The position numbers and the translations under genes are program-made. Shown piece by piece: positions 54,287-64,000 of a stretch of 64,000 nucleotides of DNA. This stretch comes from Tropicibacter alexandrii (GTDB lineage: Bacteria; Pseudomonadota; Alphaproteobacteria; Rhodobacterales; Rhodobacteraceae): assembly GCF_003667315.2 (NCBI RefSeq), contig NZ_RCTZ02000011.1, forward strand, positions 62,001 to 126,000, read 5' to 3'. Position 1 is the stretch's first letter; the number at the start of each line of letters is the position of its first letter. The notes under the pieces are model-generated. The model was not told where the DNA came from, did no database searches, and saw nothing but the letters and a program-made list of their open reading frames with translations.

Positions 54287-54348
54287 AGGGGGCTCTGCCC
54301 CCGGCCTGCGGCCTCCCCCGAGGTATTTGGGGACCAAAGAAGCAGGGG
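54287..54348. repeat. Intergenic repeat of the GGTATTT..GGACCAAAGAAG family
   Basis: AGGGGGCTCTGCCCCCGGCC, TGCGGCCTCCCCCGAGGTAT and TTGGGGACCAAAGAAGCAGG fill the gap between the convergent amidotransferase and SLC13 genes. The first part can form a GGGGGC/GCCCCC hairpin directly after the stop. Confidence 0.75.
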
Positions 54349-54350
54349 CG

Positions 54351-56129
54351 TCAGAGCGGGAAGAAGACCGGGATCAGCAGGGCGGCCAAGGCCCCCACAG
54401 ACAAGTTGAGCGGCAGGCCCACCTTGAGGAAGTCCGAGAACTTGTACCCGCCGGGGCCATAGACCAGCGTATTGGTCTGGTAGCCGATGGGCGTGGCAAA
54501 GCTGCAGGACGCGGCCACCATGACCGCCACCACCAACGGGCGCGGATCGACGCCGATGGCATGGGCCAGCCCGACTGCGATGGGCGTGACGACGACCGCG
54601 ACCGCGTTGTTCGAGACGGCCTCGGTCAGGGCCGAGGTCAGCAGGTAGATGGCCCAGATCAGGAGCGGCGCAGGCAGGTCGGTCATCAGGGGGGCCACGG
54701 CCTCGACGATCATCGCCACCGCACCAGAGCTTTGCAGCGCCGCGCCGATGGCGAGCATGGCGAAGATCAGCGCCAGAAGCTGACCCTCGACATAGGAGAA
54801 CGCCTCGTCCGCATCGATGCAGCGGGTCAGCAGCACCACCGCCATGGCAACCACGGTCAGCGCAAGAATGGGGGCCACGCCAAAGGCCGAGAGCAGGACG
54901 ATGCCCGCAAGCGCGCCCAGAGCGACCGGCGCGTGTCCACGGCGAAAGGCTTTGGCCGTTGGATGGGCCACATCGACGAGGTTCATGTCATCGGCCAGGC
55001 GCTTGATGTCCTCGGGGTTGCCTTCGAGCAGCAGCGTATCGCCCACGCGCACCACCAGTTCATCAAGCTGCCGCCCGATGTTCTGGTTCCGCCGATGCAC
55101 CGCCAGCGGGTAGACGCCGTAGCGCCGCCGCAGGCGCAGCGCGCCCAGCGACCGCCCGATCATCTTGCAGCCGGGGGAGATCAGCACCTCGACCGTCGAG
55201 GTTTCCTTGGCCGAGACCTGATCGACGCGTTTGAGTTCCTTGTTCCGTTGCAACGACAGCAGTTCGGTCATCTGGGTGCGCAGCACCACGCGGTCGCCGA
55301 CCTGCAACTCGACGCCCTTGAGGTTGCGGCGCAGCGATTCATCGCCGCGGATCACGTCGATCAGCCGCACGCCCTCGCGTTTGAAGAGTTGCACGCCGTT
55401 GACCTCGCGCCCGATCAGGTTGCTGTCGGGGGGAATGACGGCTTCGGTAAAGAACTTCATCCGCGAGCGGTCCGACAGCATGCCCGCCATCGAGGCGCGG
55501 TCCGGCAGCAGCTTTGGCGCGACGACGAAGATGTAGAACATCCCCCACGCGATCAGGAACACCGCCAGCGGCGTGACCTCGAAGATGGTGAAGGGTTCCA
55601 GCCCCTGTTGGCGCGCGACGCCGTCGACCAGCAGGTTCGTCGAGGTGCCGATCAGTGTCAGCGTGCCGCCAAGGATCGCCGCGTAGCTGAGCGGGATCAG
55701 CAGTTTCGAGGGCGCGACCCCCAGCGCCTTGGCGATCTGGACGAAGACCGGCAGCATCACCACCACGACGGGCGTGTTGTTCATGAAGGCCGAGGCCACG
55801 ACCACCACGCCAAGGATTGCCGCCATCGCCGCGCGCGGCCTGCGCTGCACCTCGGCTTGGGCGAACAGGCTGAAGGCGTCGAGCGCCCCGGTGCGCACCA
55901 GCCCGCCCATGACGATGAACATGCCCGCGATGGTCCAAGGGGCCGGGTTGGACAGCACGTCGAGCGCCGCGTCATAGGGCAGGATGCCCAGCAGCAACAT
56001 GGCGGCAACCCCGCCAATGGCGACGACCTCGGTCGGGTAGGTCTCACTCAGGAACAGGCCGAACATCACGACCACCACCCCGAGCGCGATGAACGCCTGT
56101 GCCTGCTGGCTCAGTTCGATCCAATGCAT
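54351..56129 (-). CDS. SLC13-family permease with two RCK_C domains
   Basis: The product has 592 residues. N-terminal and C-terminal sets of hydrophobic segments carry the divalent-anion/Na+ symporter motifs ASAFMNNTPVVVVMLPVF with LIGTSTNLLVDG, and later TEAVSNNAVAVVVTPIAVGL with IGYQTNTLVYGPGGY. In the middle two TrkA-C/RCK_C regulatory domains are seen (DSNLIGREVNGVQLFKREG, and GCKMIGRSLGALRLRRRYG). Relatives move sulfate or dicarboxylates. The substrate is not decided by sequence. Confidence 0.93.
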   Translation of the reverse strand: MHWIELSQQAQAFIALGVVVVMFGLFLSETYPTEVVAIGGVAAMLLLGILPYDAALDVLSNPAPWTIAGMFIVMGGLVRTGALDAFSLFAQAEVQRRPRAAMAAILGVVVVASAFMNNTPVVVVMLPVFVQIAKALGVAPSKLLIPLSYAAILGGTLTLIGTSTNLLVDGVARQQGLEPFTIFEVTPLAVFLIAWGMFYIFVVAPKLLPDRASMAGMLSDRSRMKFFTEAVIPPDSNLIGREVNGVQLFKREGVRLIDVIRGDESLRRNLKGVELQVGDRVVLRTQMTELLSLQRNKELKRVDQVSAKETSTVEVLISPGCKMIGRSLGALRLRRRYGVYPLAVHRRNQNIGRQLDELVVRVGDTLLLEGNPEDIKRLADDMNLVDVAHPTAKAFRRGHAPVALGALAGIVLLSAFGVAPILALTVVAMAVVLLTRCIDADEAFSYVEGQLLALIFAMLAIGAALQSSGAVAMIVEAVAPLMTDLPAPLLIWAIYLLTSALTEAVSNNAVAVVVTPIAVGLAHAIGVDPRPLVVAVMVAASCSFATPIGYQTNTLVYGPGGYKFSDFLKVGLPLNLSVGALAALLIPVFFPL

Positions 56130-56150
56130 GTGCTGCTCTTATCCTTGCCC

Positions 56151-57071
56151 TCAAGCCTGCGCATCTTCGCTGGTCACGGGCGCCGGCACAAGGGACTTCG
56201 GGCGGGGTTGCACCAGCGCGATCCCGCCCAGCATCAGCCCCATCGCCGCCCAGATCCAGCCGGAATAGCCCTCGCCCAGAAACAGCATCGCCCATGTGAC
56301 CCCGAACAGGGTGACCAGATAGCTGACCTGCGCCGCAAAGACCGACCCGGCCTGCCCCACAAGCCAGACATAGCCGGAATAGGCCAGCGCGTGCAGCACC
56401 ACGCTGCCCAGAAGCGCAAGCTCCGGGCCGCCAAGCGGCAGCGTTGGCACGATGAACTGCCCCGTCGCCAGCGCCAGCGGCAAAGAGATCACGGCAGCGA
56501 CGGCGCTGGCCCCGGCCAGCACGGTGAACGGCCCAAGACCTTGCGTGCCCCAGCGCGCCACGCCATTGCCCTCGAACGCGTAACACAGCGACGAGAGCAA
56601 CGCGATCGCGACCCAGATCGCCTCGGTGCCGTCGGGCAGGCTGGCCTCTGGCAAGGCCAGAAGCGCGACGCCACCGAAGCCCAGCACCAGCCCGCCCAGC
56701 CGCGACAGGCGGAAGCTGTCATTGCCCATCGCCAGCGCGACGGGCAGAGCGAACATCGGCACAGAACTAAGCAGGATTGACATCACGCCCGAGGGCAGAT
56801 GCGCGATGGCGCTATAGGATGTGATGCCGGGCAGCACGGTGCCGATCACGGCGATGAACAGATACAGCGGCAGAACCTTGCGCGTCCACGGCACCCGCCG
56901 TCCGCGCAGCGCCGTGATGCCGTAGAGCAGCACCGTCATCAGCGCCGTCTGCCAGAAGATCAGCCCGAAATGCCGGTAGCCGGTCGATACGGCGATCTTC
57001 GACAGCGGCTGCGTCGCCCCCCATGCCGCGCCGATCACGATCAGCGCAAGGAAGGGGAGGACGCGGCTCAC
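56151..57071 (-). CDS. EamA-type exporter (DMT superfamily)
   Basis: The product has 306 residues and ten hydrophobic segments in two EamA repeats (LIVIGAAWGATQPLSKIAVS, and the second half from IWVAIALLSSLCYAFEGNGV). It starts with GTG overlapping the phosphoesterase stop (GTGA), so the two are coupled. The much longer open frame upstream is a shadow of the phosphoesterase gene. The substrate is unknown. Confidence 0.87.
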   Translation of the reverse strand: MSRVLPFLALIVIGAAWGATQPLSKIAVSTGYRHFGLIFWQTALMTVLLYGITALRGRRVPWTRKVLPLYLFIAVIGTVLPGITSYSAIAHLPSGVMSILLSSVPMFALPVALAMGNDSFRLSRLGGLVLGFGGVALLALPEASLPDGTEAIWVAIALLSSLCYAFEGNGVARWGTQGLGPFTVLAGASAVAAVISLPLALATGQFIVPTLPLGGPELALLGSVVLHALAYSGYVWLVGQAGSVFAAQVSYLVTLFGVTWAMLFLGEGYSGWIWAAMGLMLGGIALVQPRPKSLVPAPVTSEDAQA

Positions 57072-57874
57072 AGACCGGCTTGCTCCAGACGGCCGCCTTG
57101 CCGCACCATCCGGATCGCGGTGGCCTGCCCCGTGCGGTCGTCGGTCTCGACGAGGCAACCCGACAGGGTCGCCTCGCCCTTGGCGGGCTCGAAGCGGGTC
57201 TTGGACATGCCGGTGACGAAGCGGCGCATGGGTTCGGCCTTTTCCATGCCGATGACCGAGTTGTAATCGCCACACATGCCCGCATCGGTCAGGTAAGCCG
57301 TCCCACCCGGCAGGATCTGCGCGTCGCCGGTGGGCACATGGGTATGGGTGCCGACGACGAGGCTGGCGCGGCCATCGCAGAAATGGCCCATGCCCATCTT
57401 CTCGGAGGTGGCCTCGCAATGCATGTCCACAAGGCGCGCCTGCGCCTGACCGCCAAGACGCCGCAGCGCCTCGTCTATGGCCGAGAATGGATCGTCGAAG
57501 GCGCGCTTCATGAAGACCTGCCCAAGCACCTGCGTAACGAGCACCTTGCGCCCGCGCCGGTCCTCGAAGAGGCCGGCACCGCGCCCCGGCGCGGTCTTGG
57601 CGAAATTGAGCGGGCGCAGCACGCGCTTTTCGGTCTCGATGAAGGTCAGCATGTCCTTCTGGTCGAAGGCATGGTCGCCAAGCGTGACGACATCGGCGCC
57701 CGCATCGAGGATCAGCTTGCAATGCGCCCCGGTCAGGCCCATCCCGCCCGACGCGTTCTCGCCATTGACGACGACAAAGTCGAGCTTCCAGTCCTCGCGC
57801 AGCTTCGGGAGCCGTTCGGTTACCGCCGCACGCCCCGCGCGCCCCATCACATCGCCAAGAAAGAGTATCCGCAT
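57068..57874 (-). CDS. YmdB/TIGR00282-type metallophosphoesterase
   Basis: The product has 268 residues. The dimetal phosphoesterase motifs are MRILFLGDVMGRAGRAAV at the start, VVVNGENASGGMGLT, TLGDHAFD, VDMHCEATSEK and VVGTHTHVPTGDA. Bacillus YmdB hydrolyses 2',3'-cyclic nucleotides; the same reaction is likely but not shown here. ATG 57874 was chosen by the family start. It is coupled to the exporter gene downstream. Confidence 0.93.
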   Translation of the reverse strand: MRILFLGDVMGRAGRAAVTERLPKLREDWKLDFVVVNGENASGGMGLTGAHCKLILDAGADVVTLGDHAFDQKDMLTFIETEKRVLRPLNFAKTAPGRGAGLFEDRRGRKVLVTQVLGQVFMKRAFDDPFSAIDEALRRLGGQAQARLVDMHCEATSEKMGMGHFCDGRASLVVGTHTHVPTGDAQILPGGTAYLTDAGMCGDYNSVIGMEKAEPMRRFVTGMSKTRFEPAKGEATLSGCLVETDDRTGQATAIRMVRQGGRLEQAGL

Positions 57875-57964
57875 GCAAGGCGGGTTAGACCGGATGGCGG
57901 GTTTTTTGAAGCCCCAATCGTCAGCCTGTGGGGTTTCGCCCTCGCCTGCGGCTGGGGCGACCGG

Positions 57965-58014
57965 CCGGGGGCTCCGCCCCCGGACCCCCGAGGTATTTGC
58001 CAAGAGAAGAAACA
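57965..58014. repeat. Intergenic repeat, diverged copy of the GGTATTT family
   Basis: GGGGGCTCCGCCCCCGGACC, then CCCGAGGTATTTGCCAAGAG and AAGAAACAGG occupy the gap upstream of the phosphoesterase gene. GGGGGC/GCCCCC can form a hairpin. It matches the family in order but differs after GGTATTTG. Confidence 0.65.
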
Positions 58015-58084
58015 GGTGGTTTGTGCGCTGGTCAAAGGGACGGTGGGCGGGGCGATGTTCGAAGAACGAGCGTCCGTCCCGCCG

Positions 58085-58858
58085 TCACTTGCAGGACAGG
58101 GCGCGGCGCATGGTATCGGCTTCGTAGGGGGCGATGTTCCGCGACATCAGCGCGCCCGTGAACCGCACCGCGAGAATCCGGGTCCAATCCGCCGATGCGA
58201 CGATCATCTCGGGGCCGTCGCCGCATGTCCGAATACCACCCGCAATGTAATCCCAACCGATCTTGTGATTCGTCACGCCTTGCATCGCGGCAACCTCGGA
58301 CAGCGACCGACCATCGAACCGCCAGACCCGCAGGGTCTTTGCCAGATGCGGGCGATCCACATAAGCGAGTTCGATCGTCCCGTCGCCGTCGAGATCGGCC
58401 GCCCCAACTGGCGCCAGCCAGCGATGACGCTGGCCGATGAAGGGGGTCGCGGCCAACAGCCCGCCTTCGTGGTAAAGCGCGAGCCGCGCGCCGTTTTCGA
58501 GGTCGCTCTCCACGACCATAACCGCCGATGCGCCAGCCCCTTCCACATCCACCAAACGCGGTGCGATATCCTCGAACACCCGGTGTTCGGGAAGCCGGAT
58601 GAGGATATCCCTGACATCGCGCCCTTCGCAGCCGGTGCAGAAATCCACCTTCAGGCGCAGCGCCCCCCATTCCAAGGCGTCGCCGAGAACACCATGGTCG
58701 TAGCGGGTCGTGGGCTCTGCATAGGCTGCCTCCAGGATGATGTTGGGCGGAGTCGCCACCGCCTGCCCCGCCGCCACGAGCGCCAGAGCCATCCATGCGC
58801 CGCGGGCCAGACGCCGCCAGACAGAACTACGTCGACGCGGCGCCCCCGTGTCGGGCAA
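58085..58858 (-). CDS. Exported FG-GAP/VCBS-repeat-like protein
   Basis: The product has about 257 residues. An Arg-rich stretch and hydrophobic core (RRLARGAWMALALVAAGQAV) make a signal peptide. The mature part has VCBS/FG-GAP-like beta-propeller repeats with Asp-rich loops (VGAADLDGDGTIELAYVDRP) and a CTGC pair. The start is uncertain: TTG 58858 keeps the Arg-rich n-region, while ATG 58792 would leave a signal peptide without positive charge. It follows the ferredoxin gene by five bases. The function is unknown. Confidence 0.68.
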   Translation of the reverse strand: MPDTGAPRRRSSVWRRLARGAWMALALVAAGQAVATPPNIILEAAYAEPTTRYDHGVLGDALEWGALRLKVDFCTGCEGRDVRDILIRLPEHRVFEDIAPRLVDVEGAGASAVMVVESDLENGARLALYHEGGLLAATPFIGQRHRWLAPVGAADLDGDGTIELAYVDRPHLAKTLRVWRFDGRSLSEVAAMQGVTNHKIGWDYIAGGIRTCGDGPEMIVASADWTRILAVRFTGALMSRNIAPYEADTMRRALSCK

Positions 58859-58863
58859 GGCGA

Positions 58864-59259
<396 letters not shown>

Positions 59260-59335
59260 TCATTTCCGCCGATTGACCGGATCAAATGCGTTTGATCGCG
59301 TGCTGGGCCCCTAGGCGACCCCGCGCCCATGTTCT

Positions 59336-59704
59336 ATGATTGTTCTCATGAATTGGCCCCGCCCGCCCTCGGCCCTGACTGCCGCACAGCTTGATCTGCC
59401 CCCCCGGAACGCCCGCGTCACCGTGGCCGGGATCGTGATCCTGCGCCAGCGTCCGGGCACGGCCAAGGGCGTGATCTTCATCACGCTCGAGGACGAAACC
59501 GGCGTGGTCAACGTCATCGTCTGGCGCGCGCTTTATGAACGGTTCCGCCGTGCGGTGATCTCGGGGCGGATGCTGCGCGTGACGGGGCGCGTGCAGCGCG
59601 AGAATGGCGTGACCCATGTCCTCGCCGACACGATCGAGGACATTTCGCACCTGCTCGATCGGCTTGTGGATGAAAACCTTCCCCCGGTGCCCGAAATCGG
59701 CTAA
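59336..59704 (+). CDS. Orphan C-terminal OB-fold domain of error-prone DNA polymerase DnaE2
   Basis: The product has 122 residues. RVTVAGIVILRQRPGTAKGV, FITLEDETGVVNVIVWRALY and LRVTGRVQRENGVTHVLADT match the C-terminal OB-fold region of DnaE2. The polymerase part (over 900 residues) is absent: an in-frame TAG lies at 59312 and the flanking genes differ. The frame is intact with normal codon use, so it may be a functional single-domain protein or a young remnant. It could bind single-stranded DNA. Confidence 0.75.
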   Translation: MIVLMNWPRPPSALTAAQLDLPPRNARVTVAGIVILRQRPGTAKGVIFITLEDETGVVNVIVWRALYERFRRAVISGRMLRVTGRVQRENGVTHVLADTIEDISHLLDRLVDENLPPVPEIG

Positions 59705-59741
59705 CCTGCGCTGACAAAGGCACGAATAGAGGCCCGAGCAG

Positions 59742-60260
59742 ATGATCCGTCCCCTCGCCCCGCTGATCGCGATGGCGTCTCTGGCCGCATGTGCCGCGCC
59801 GGAGTCGGTCGCTCGTGCCGATATGGCCCCCTCCGGTCCGCCACCGATGGCCGAACCGGCACGTGACGGCAAATGCTATGCGCATGAGACCATCCCCGCC
59901 ATCTACGAACATGTCATGGGCGAAGTGCAGGTCGTGCAGGCGGAAATCGCGCCGGACGGCACCGTGCTGCGCCCGCCGATCTATCGCCGCGCGCCGGTGC
60001 CGCGCATCGTCCGACCGCGCAGCGAAATGACGTTCGAAGCCCCCTGCCCCGAGCAGGTCACGCAGGACTTCGTCGCGTCGCTGCAACGGGCGCTCGGGGC
60101 GCGTGGGTATTTCTCGGGGAACGTGACCGGATGGCTCGATGCCCCCACCACCGCAGCGATCCGCCGCTACCAACGGGATCGCGGCCTTGAAAGCGCACAA
60201 TTGTCGCTGGAAACGGCTCGTGCCCTTGGCCTGATCGCCGTAGAGTTGCCGCCTAGCTGA
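59742..60260 (+). CDS. Lipoprotein with peptidoglycan-binding domain
   Basis: The product has 172 residues. Lipobox SLAACA places the lipidated Cys at residue 17. The C-terminal 65 residues (FVASLQRALGARGYFSGNVT, then DAPTTAAIRRYQRDRGL) form a PG_binding_1 domain. It probably sits at the outer membrane facing the cell wall. No catalytic domain is seen. Confidence 0.88.
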   Translation: MIRPLAPLIAMASLAACAAPESVARADMAPSGPPPMAEPARDGKCYAHETIPAIYEHVMGEVQVVQAEIAPDGTVLRPPIYRRAPVPRIVRPRSEMTFEAPCPEQVTQDFVASLQRALGARGYFSGNVTGWLDAPTTAAIRRYQRDRGLESAQLSLETARALGLIAVELPPS

Positions 60261-60308
60261 AAATTAACGCTTGTTGTGCCAAGGTACCGCGAGGTTGAGG
60301 GGAAAACC

Positions 60309-61115
60309 ATGAGCATATCGCGAATCGGCATCGTTGGGTCCGGCATGCTGGGAGATGCCATCATCCGGGCTTGGCTGGACACAGGGGCCGTGTCCCGAAA
60401 CACGCTGCGCGTCGCCAATCGCAGCGGCACGGCGCCCGTGCCCGGCATCTCGATCACCACCATCGCCAAGGATCTGGCGCAGACCTGCGACACGATCCTG
60501 CTGTGCATCCCGCCCGAACAGATCCGGGCACTGGACCTGCACGCGCCCGACGCGCTGATCCTGTCGGTCATGGCGGGCGTCTCGCGCGCCGAGTTGACCC
60601 GGGCCACGGGCAGCCCGCGTGTCGTCCGGGCCATCAGCAGCCCCGCTGCGGCGTTGCAGCTGGCCTATACGCCATGGATCGCGTCGGAAGCCGTGACAGA
60701 GGCGGACCGCAAGGAGGCCGAGCGCCTGTTTGCCGCGCTTGGCAAGACCGACGAGGTCACGCAAGAGGATCACATCGACCTGTTCACCGCCCTGACCGGG
60801 CCGGTGCCGGGTTTCGTCGCATGGTTCGCGGCCACGCTGGCCGAACATGCGCGCGGTGAGGGCATCGCCGAACCAATCGTCGACCGCGCGATCCGCCAGC
60901 TTTTCCTGTCTGCCGGAACGATGCTGGGCCAAGGCAGCCAGACCGCCGAGGACCATGTCACCGGGATGAAGGCCTATGGCGGAACGACCGCCGCAGGCCT
61001 CCATCACCTTGATGCCGGTGACCTGCGTCAGCGCATCGCCTCAGGACTTGGGGTTTCGGCCGAAGCCGCCCGGACCATCCTCGACCGGCCAGCCCCGGCG
61101 CGCGCCCAGACCTGA
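60309..61115 (+). CDS. Pyrroline-5-carboxylate reductase-like protein
   Basis: The product has 268 residues. The N-terminal Rossmann fold (ISRIGIVGSGMLGDAIIRAW) binds NAD(P)H. The C-terminal helical part has TGPVPGFVAWF and the signature-like LGQGSQTAEDHVTGMKAYGG TTAAGLHHLD, close to but not identical with the ProC PROSITE pattern. It may be a ProC paralogue acting on a different substrate. ATG 60309 has GAGGGGA upstream. Confidence 0.82.
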   Translation: MSISRIGIVGSGMLGDAIIRAWLDTGAVSRNTLRVANRSGTAPVPGISITTIAKDLAQTCDTILLCIPPEQIRALDLHAPDALILSVMAGVSRAELTRATGSPRVVRAISSPAAALQLAYTPWIASEAVTEADRKEAERLFAALGKTDEVTQEDHIDLFTALTGPVPGFVAWFAATLAEHARGEGIAEPIVDRAIRQLFLSAGTMLGQGSQTAEDHVTGMKAYGGTTAAGLHHLDAGDLRQRIASGLGVSAEAARTILDRPAPARAQT

Positions 61116-61138
61116 CGCACCCCACGGCCTACACGAAA

Positions 61139-61162
61139 AAGGGCGGCCCGAAGGCCGCCCTT
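61139..61162. terminator. Bidirectional terminator between proC-like gene and degP
   Basis: AAGGGCGGCC-CGAA-GGCCGCCCTT is a perfect ten-base-pair hairpin with a CGAA loop. It lies between the convergent genes, 24 bases past one stop and 22 past the other, with A-rich sequence on the left giving a T-run for the minus strand. Confidence 0.85.
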
Positions 61163-61183
61163 GTCGTTTCGCATCAGGCGAAT

Positions 61184-62650
<1,467 letters not shown>

Positions 62651-62861
62651 TTGGATCTCCTTGTCTCTGCCAGCCAGCGTCCGTTCCGGCGCTGCCTGCC
62701 TCCTGTTATCCAGTGTGACAAACATAGGTGCTGAGCCGCAACACCAAAGACAGGAATTCCCGCCCTCACACAGGTGTGACTGGAAAACACGCACTCGCGA
62801 TCCACCCCGACGGGATCAGACGATGGTTAAGATTTGTGTAAAAGTTTGGTGGCTGATGCCC

Positions 62862-62930
62862 TGTCCCGGGCCTGACCCGGGACCTCTCGCCGCAATGGAC
62901 CATGAGGCCCCGGGTCGAGCCCGGGGCGCG
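62862..62930. repeat. Intergenic inverted repeat, CCCGGGCTTGACCCGGG family (copy 2)
   Basis: TGTCCCGGGCCTGACCCGGG with ACCTC (62862-62886) faces GAGGCCCCGGGTCGAGCCCG (62904-62930). It matches the copy at 40813-40876 in arm sequence and layout. It lies just past the DUF2065 gene and before the degP promoter region. The remaining 62651-62861 holds no gene. Confidence 0.8.
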
Positions 62931-62942
62931 CGGGCCATCACA

Positions 62943-63137
62943 TCAAGCGGCCTGCACGATCCACAGCATGATCAACCCGGTCGCCAGTGTCGCCAGCCCC
63001 AACGCGCGGCGCGTCTCCACCGGCATCTCGCGCAGCGCCTCCAGCAGGCGCTCGACAAGCGAAGGGGCCAGTGCATAGACCAGCCCCTCGATCACGAGGA
63101 CCATGGCGATCCCCGTCATTATGTCCCCGAAGGTCAA
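62943..63137 (-). CDS. DUF2065 (YjeT-like) membrane protein
   Basis: The product has 64 residues and two hydrophobic segments (MTGIAMVLVIEGLVYALAPS and GLATLATGLIMLWIVQA) joined by a charged loop. This is the DUF2065 pattern often found next to hflC. It overlaps the hflC stop by four bases (ATGA), so it is coupled to it. The function is unknown; association with the HflKC complex is an inference. Confidence 0.88.
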   Translation of the reverse strand: MTFGDIMTGIAMVLVIEGLVYALAPSLVERLLEALREMPVETRRALGLATLATGLIMLWIVQAA

Positions 63138-64000
63138 TTCCCTGCGGGGGCTTCATCCGCCTCGGGCGCGTCGGGCGCCGGGGCGGGGTCGGCCGGTTGC
63201 GGGGCCGCCGCGTCGGCATCGGGGGCCTCGGGAGCGGCATCGCCTTCCGCCGGGGCCGGTGCCTCGGGCGCCTCGTCGGCGGCCTCTGGGCGCGGCGCGG
63301 CACTGATCGGCGTACCGGAGTTTTCCGAGCGGAAATACTCGAAGAACTGGCTGTCCGGGGTCATCACCATCATCGAATTGTCGCCACCCAGCGAATTCGC
63401 ATAGGCCTGCAGCGAGCGATAGAAGGCGAAGAATTCCGGATCGGCCCCATAGGCATCGGCAAAGATCGCGTTGCGCTCGGCATCCGCTTCACCGCGGATG
63501 ACGTTGGCTTCGCGTTCTGCCTCCGACAGGGTTTCGGTCACGGTACGATCCGCCAGAGCGCGCACACGCTGCGCCGCCTCGCGACCCCGGGCCCGTTCAT
63601 CCTCGGCCTCGCGCTGGCGTTCTGCGCGCATCCGGTCGAATGTGGCCGAAAGGTTCTGTGACGGCAGGTTGGTCTGCTTCAGCCGCACGTCCACGACCTC
63701 GAGCCCCAGCGAGTTCGCCTCGATCCGGGCCTGATCGCGGATGCGGTTCATCAGGTCACGGCGATCCTCCGACAGGATACGGTCGGATGTCACCTGATCG
63801 GCACCCAGCACTTCCCGGATCTGGGCGTTGAGAATGCCTTGCAGGCGGTCCTCGGCCAGACCGATGCCACCGACGCCCACGGCCTGACGAAACAGGACCA
63901 CGTCGGAGATGCGGTAACGCGCAAAGGCGTCGACGATCAGGCGGCGGTCATCGGCGGGTGTGACTTCGATTTCCTCGGTGTCGAGCGACAGGATCCGGTC
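63134..64000 (-). CDS. hflC: HflC, FtsH protease modulator, 5' partial
   Basis: The visible 288 residues are the C-terminal part; the frame continues past the right edge. The SPFH/band 7 domain is seen (DRRLIVDAFARYRISDVVLF, then ILNAQIREVLGADQVTSDRI, RIEANSLGLEVVDVRLKQTN). A coiled coil with Arg/Glu follows (RAERQREAEDERARGREAAQ). The last 80 residues are Ala/Pro/Asp/Glu-rich, longer than in E. coli HflC. HflK should lie just outside the window. The complex regulates the membrane protease FtsH. Confidence 0.94.
   Translation of the reverse strand, partial: DRILSLDTEEIEVTPADDRRLIVDAFARYRISDVVLFRQAVGVGGIGLAEDRLQGILNAQIREVLGADQVTSDRILSEDRRDLMNRIRDQARIEANSLGLEVVDVRLKQTNLPSQNLSATFDRMRAERQREAEDERARGREAAQRVRALADRTVTETLSEAEREANVIRGEADAERNAIFADAYGADPEFFAFYRSLQAYANSLGGDNSMMVMTPDSQFFEYFRSENSGTPISAAPRPEAADEAPEAPAPAEGDAAPEAPDADAAAPQPADPAPAPDAPEADEAPAGN

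Noticed and set aside
54327-56780. 817-codon open frame on the plus strand
   Set aside because: It is antisense to the SLC13 transporter and the EamA exporter, with an Arg/His/Gln-rich translation and no motif.
57072-57878. 575-codon frame joining the phosphoesterase region to the EamA exporter
   Set aside because: Only the last 306 codons have exporter features; the upstream part is the phosphoesterase gene in another frame.

Overview
The window is a stretch of high-GC, densely coded bacterial chromosome that fits an alphaproteobacterium of the Rhodobacteraceae (Roseobacter-like). The main clues are the suv3/hslR/fdxA/carD block, an hflC-DUF2065-degP block, a hisB-hisH-hisA run, a SAM-II type riboswitch upstream of metZ, FolE2, and small DUF1127/DUF465 proteins. 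I see no integrase, transposase, phage gene, plasmid replication gene or CRISPR array. No stretch over about 300 bases lacks a gene or RNA; the longest empty ones are 62651-62942 and 29397-29670.

Layout. Positions 1-9.5 kb hold the 3' part of a large low-complexity membrane protein with a PilP-like end, hppD with a divergent Lrp-type regulator, a UvrD-type helicase, a receiver-like protein, an FMN 2-hydroxy-acid dehydrogenase and a BLUF photoreceptor. Positions 9.5-15.3 kb hold pyruvate carboxylase behind TTTGCAAA-type sites, two related exported DUF2314-like proteins and a LuxR-type regulator with no luxI. Positions 15.4-19 kb hold two identical tRNA-Gly genes and hisB, hisH, a PP-loop ATPase, a DUF2147 protein and hisA.

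Positions 19-25.8 kb hold a TPP enzyme, TrkH, an Inh-domain lipoprotein, a DUF1127 protein and folE2. This segment lies between two inverted copies of a block of four palindromes. metZ with its riboswitch follows. Positions 25.9-34 kb hold an alpha/beta hydrolase, a Kef-type antiporter, the carD/fdxA/hslR/suv3 set and a TPR protein. Positions 34-41.4 kb hold an SCP2-like protein with a lysophospholipase-like hydrolase, a two-gene DNA exonuclease/ligase module, an outer-membrane protein, oligoendopeptidase F and a GNAT protein.

Positions 41.4-48.6 kb hold a DksA-like zinc-finger protein, a glutathione peroxidase, a DUF465 protein, a thermonuclease and a choline-to-betaine locus: betI-betC and betA, separated by an opposite-strand methyltransferase. 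betB is not in the window. Positions 48.7-58 kb hold two EamA exporters, a LysE/ArgO exporter cotranscribed with a membrane-anchored NB-ARC/TPR (STAND) NTPase, yebC, a GMP-synthase-like amidotransferase, an SLC13/RCK transporter and a YmdB-like phosphoesterase. Positions 58-64 kb hold an exported beta-propeller-like protein, a [2Fe-2S] ferredoxin, an orphan DnaE2 C-terminal OB domain, a peptidoglycan-binding lipoprotein, a ProC-like reductase, DegP, a DUF2065 protein and the 3' part of hflC.

Most genes are housekeeping or general metabolism. The most unusual items are the STAND NTPase operon, the inverted palindrome blocks, the orphan DnaE2 domain and several dispersed intergenic repeat families. 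All function calls come from reading motifs and family resemblance by eye; no database search was run.
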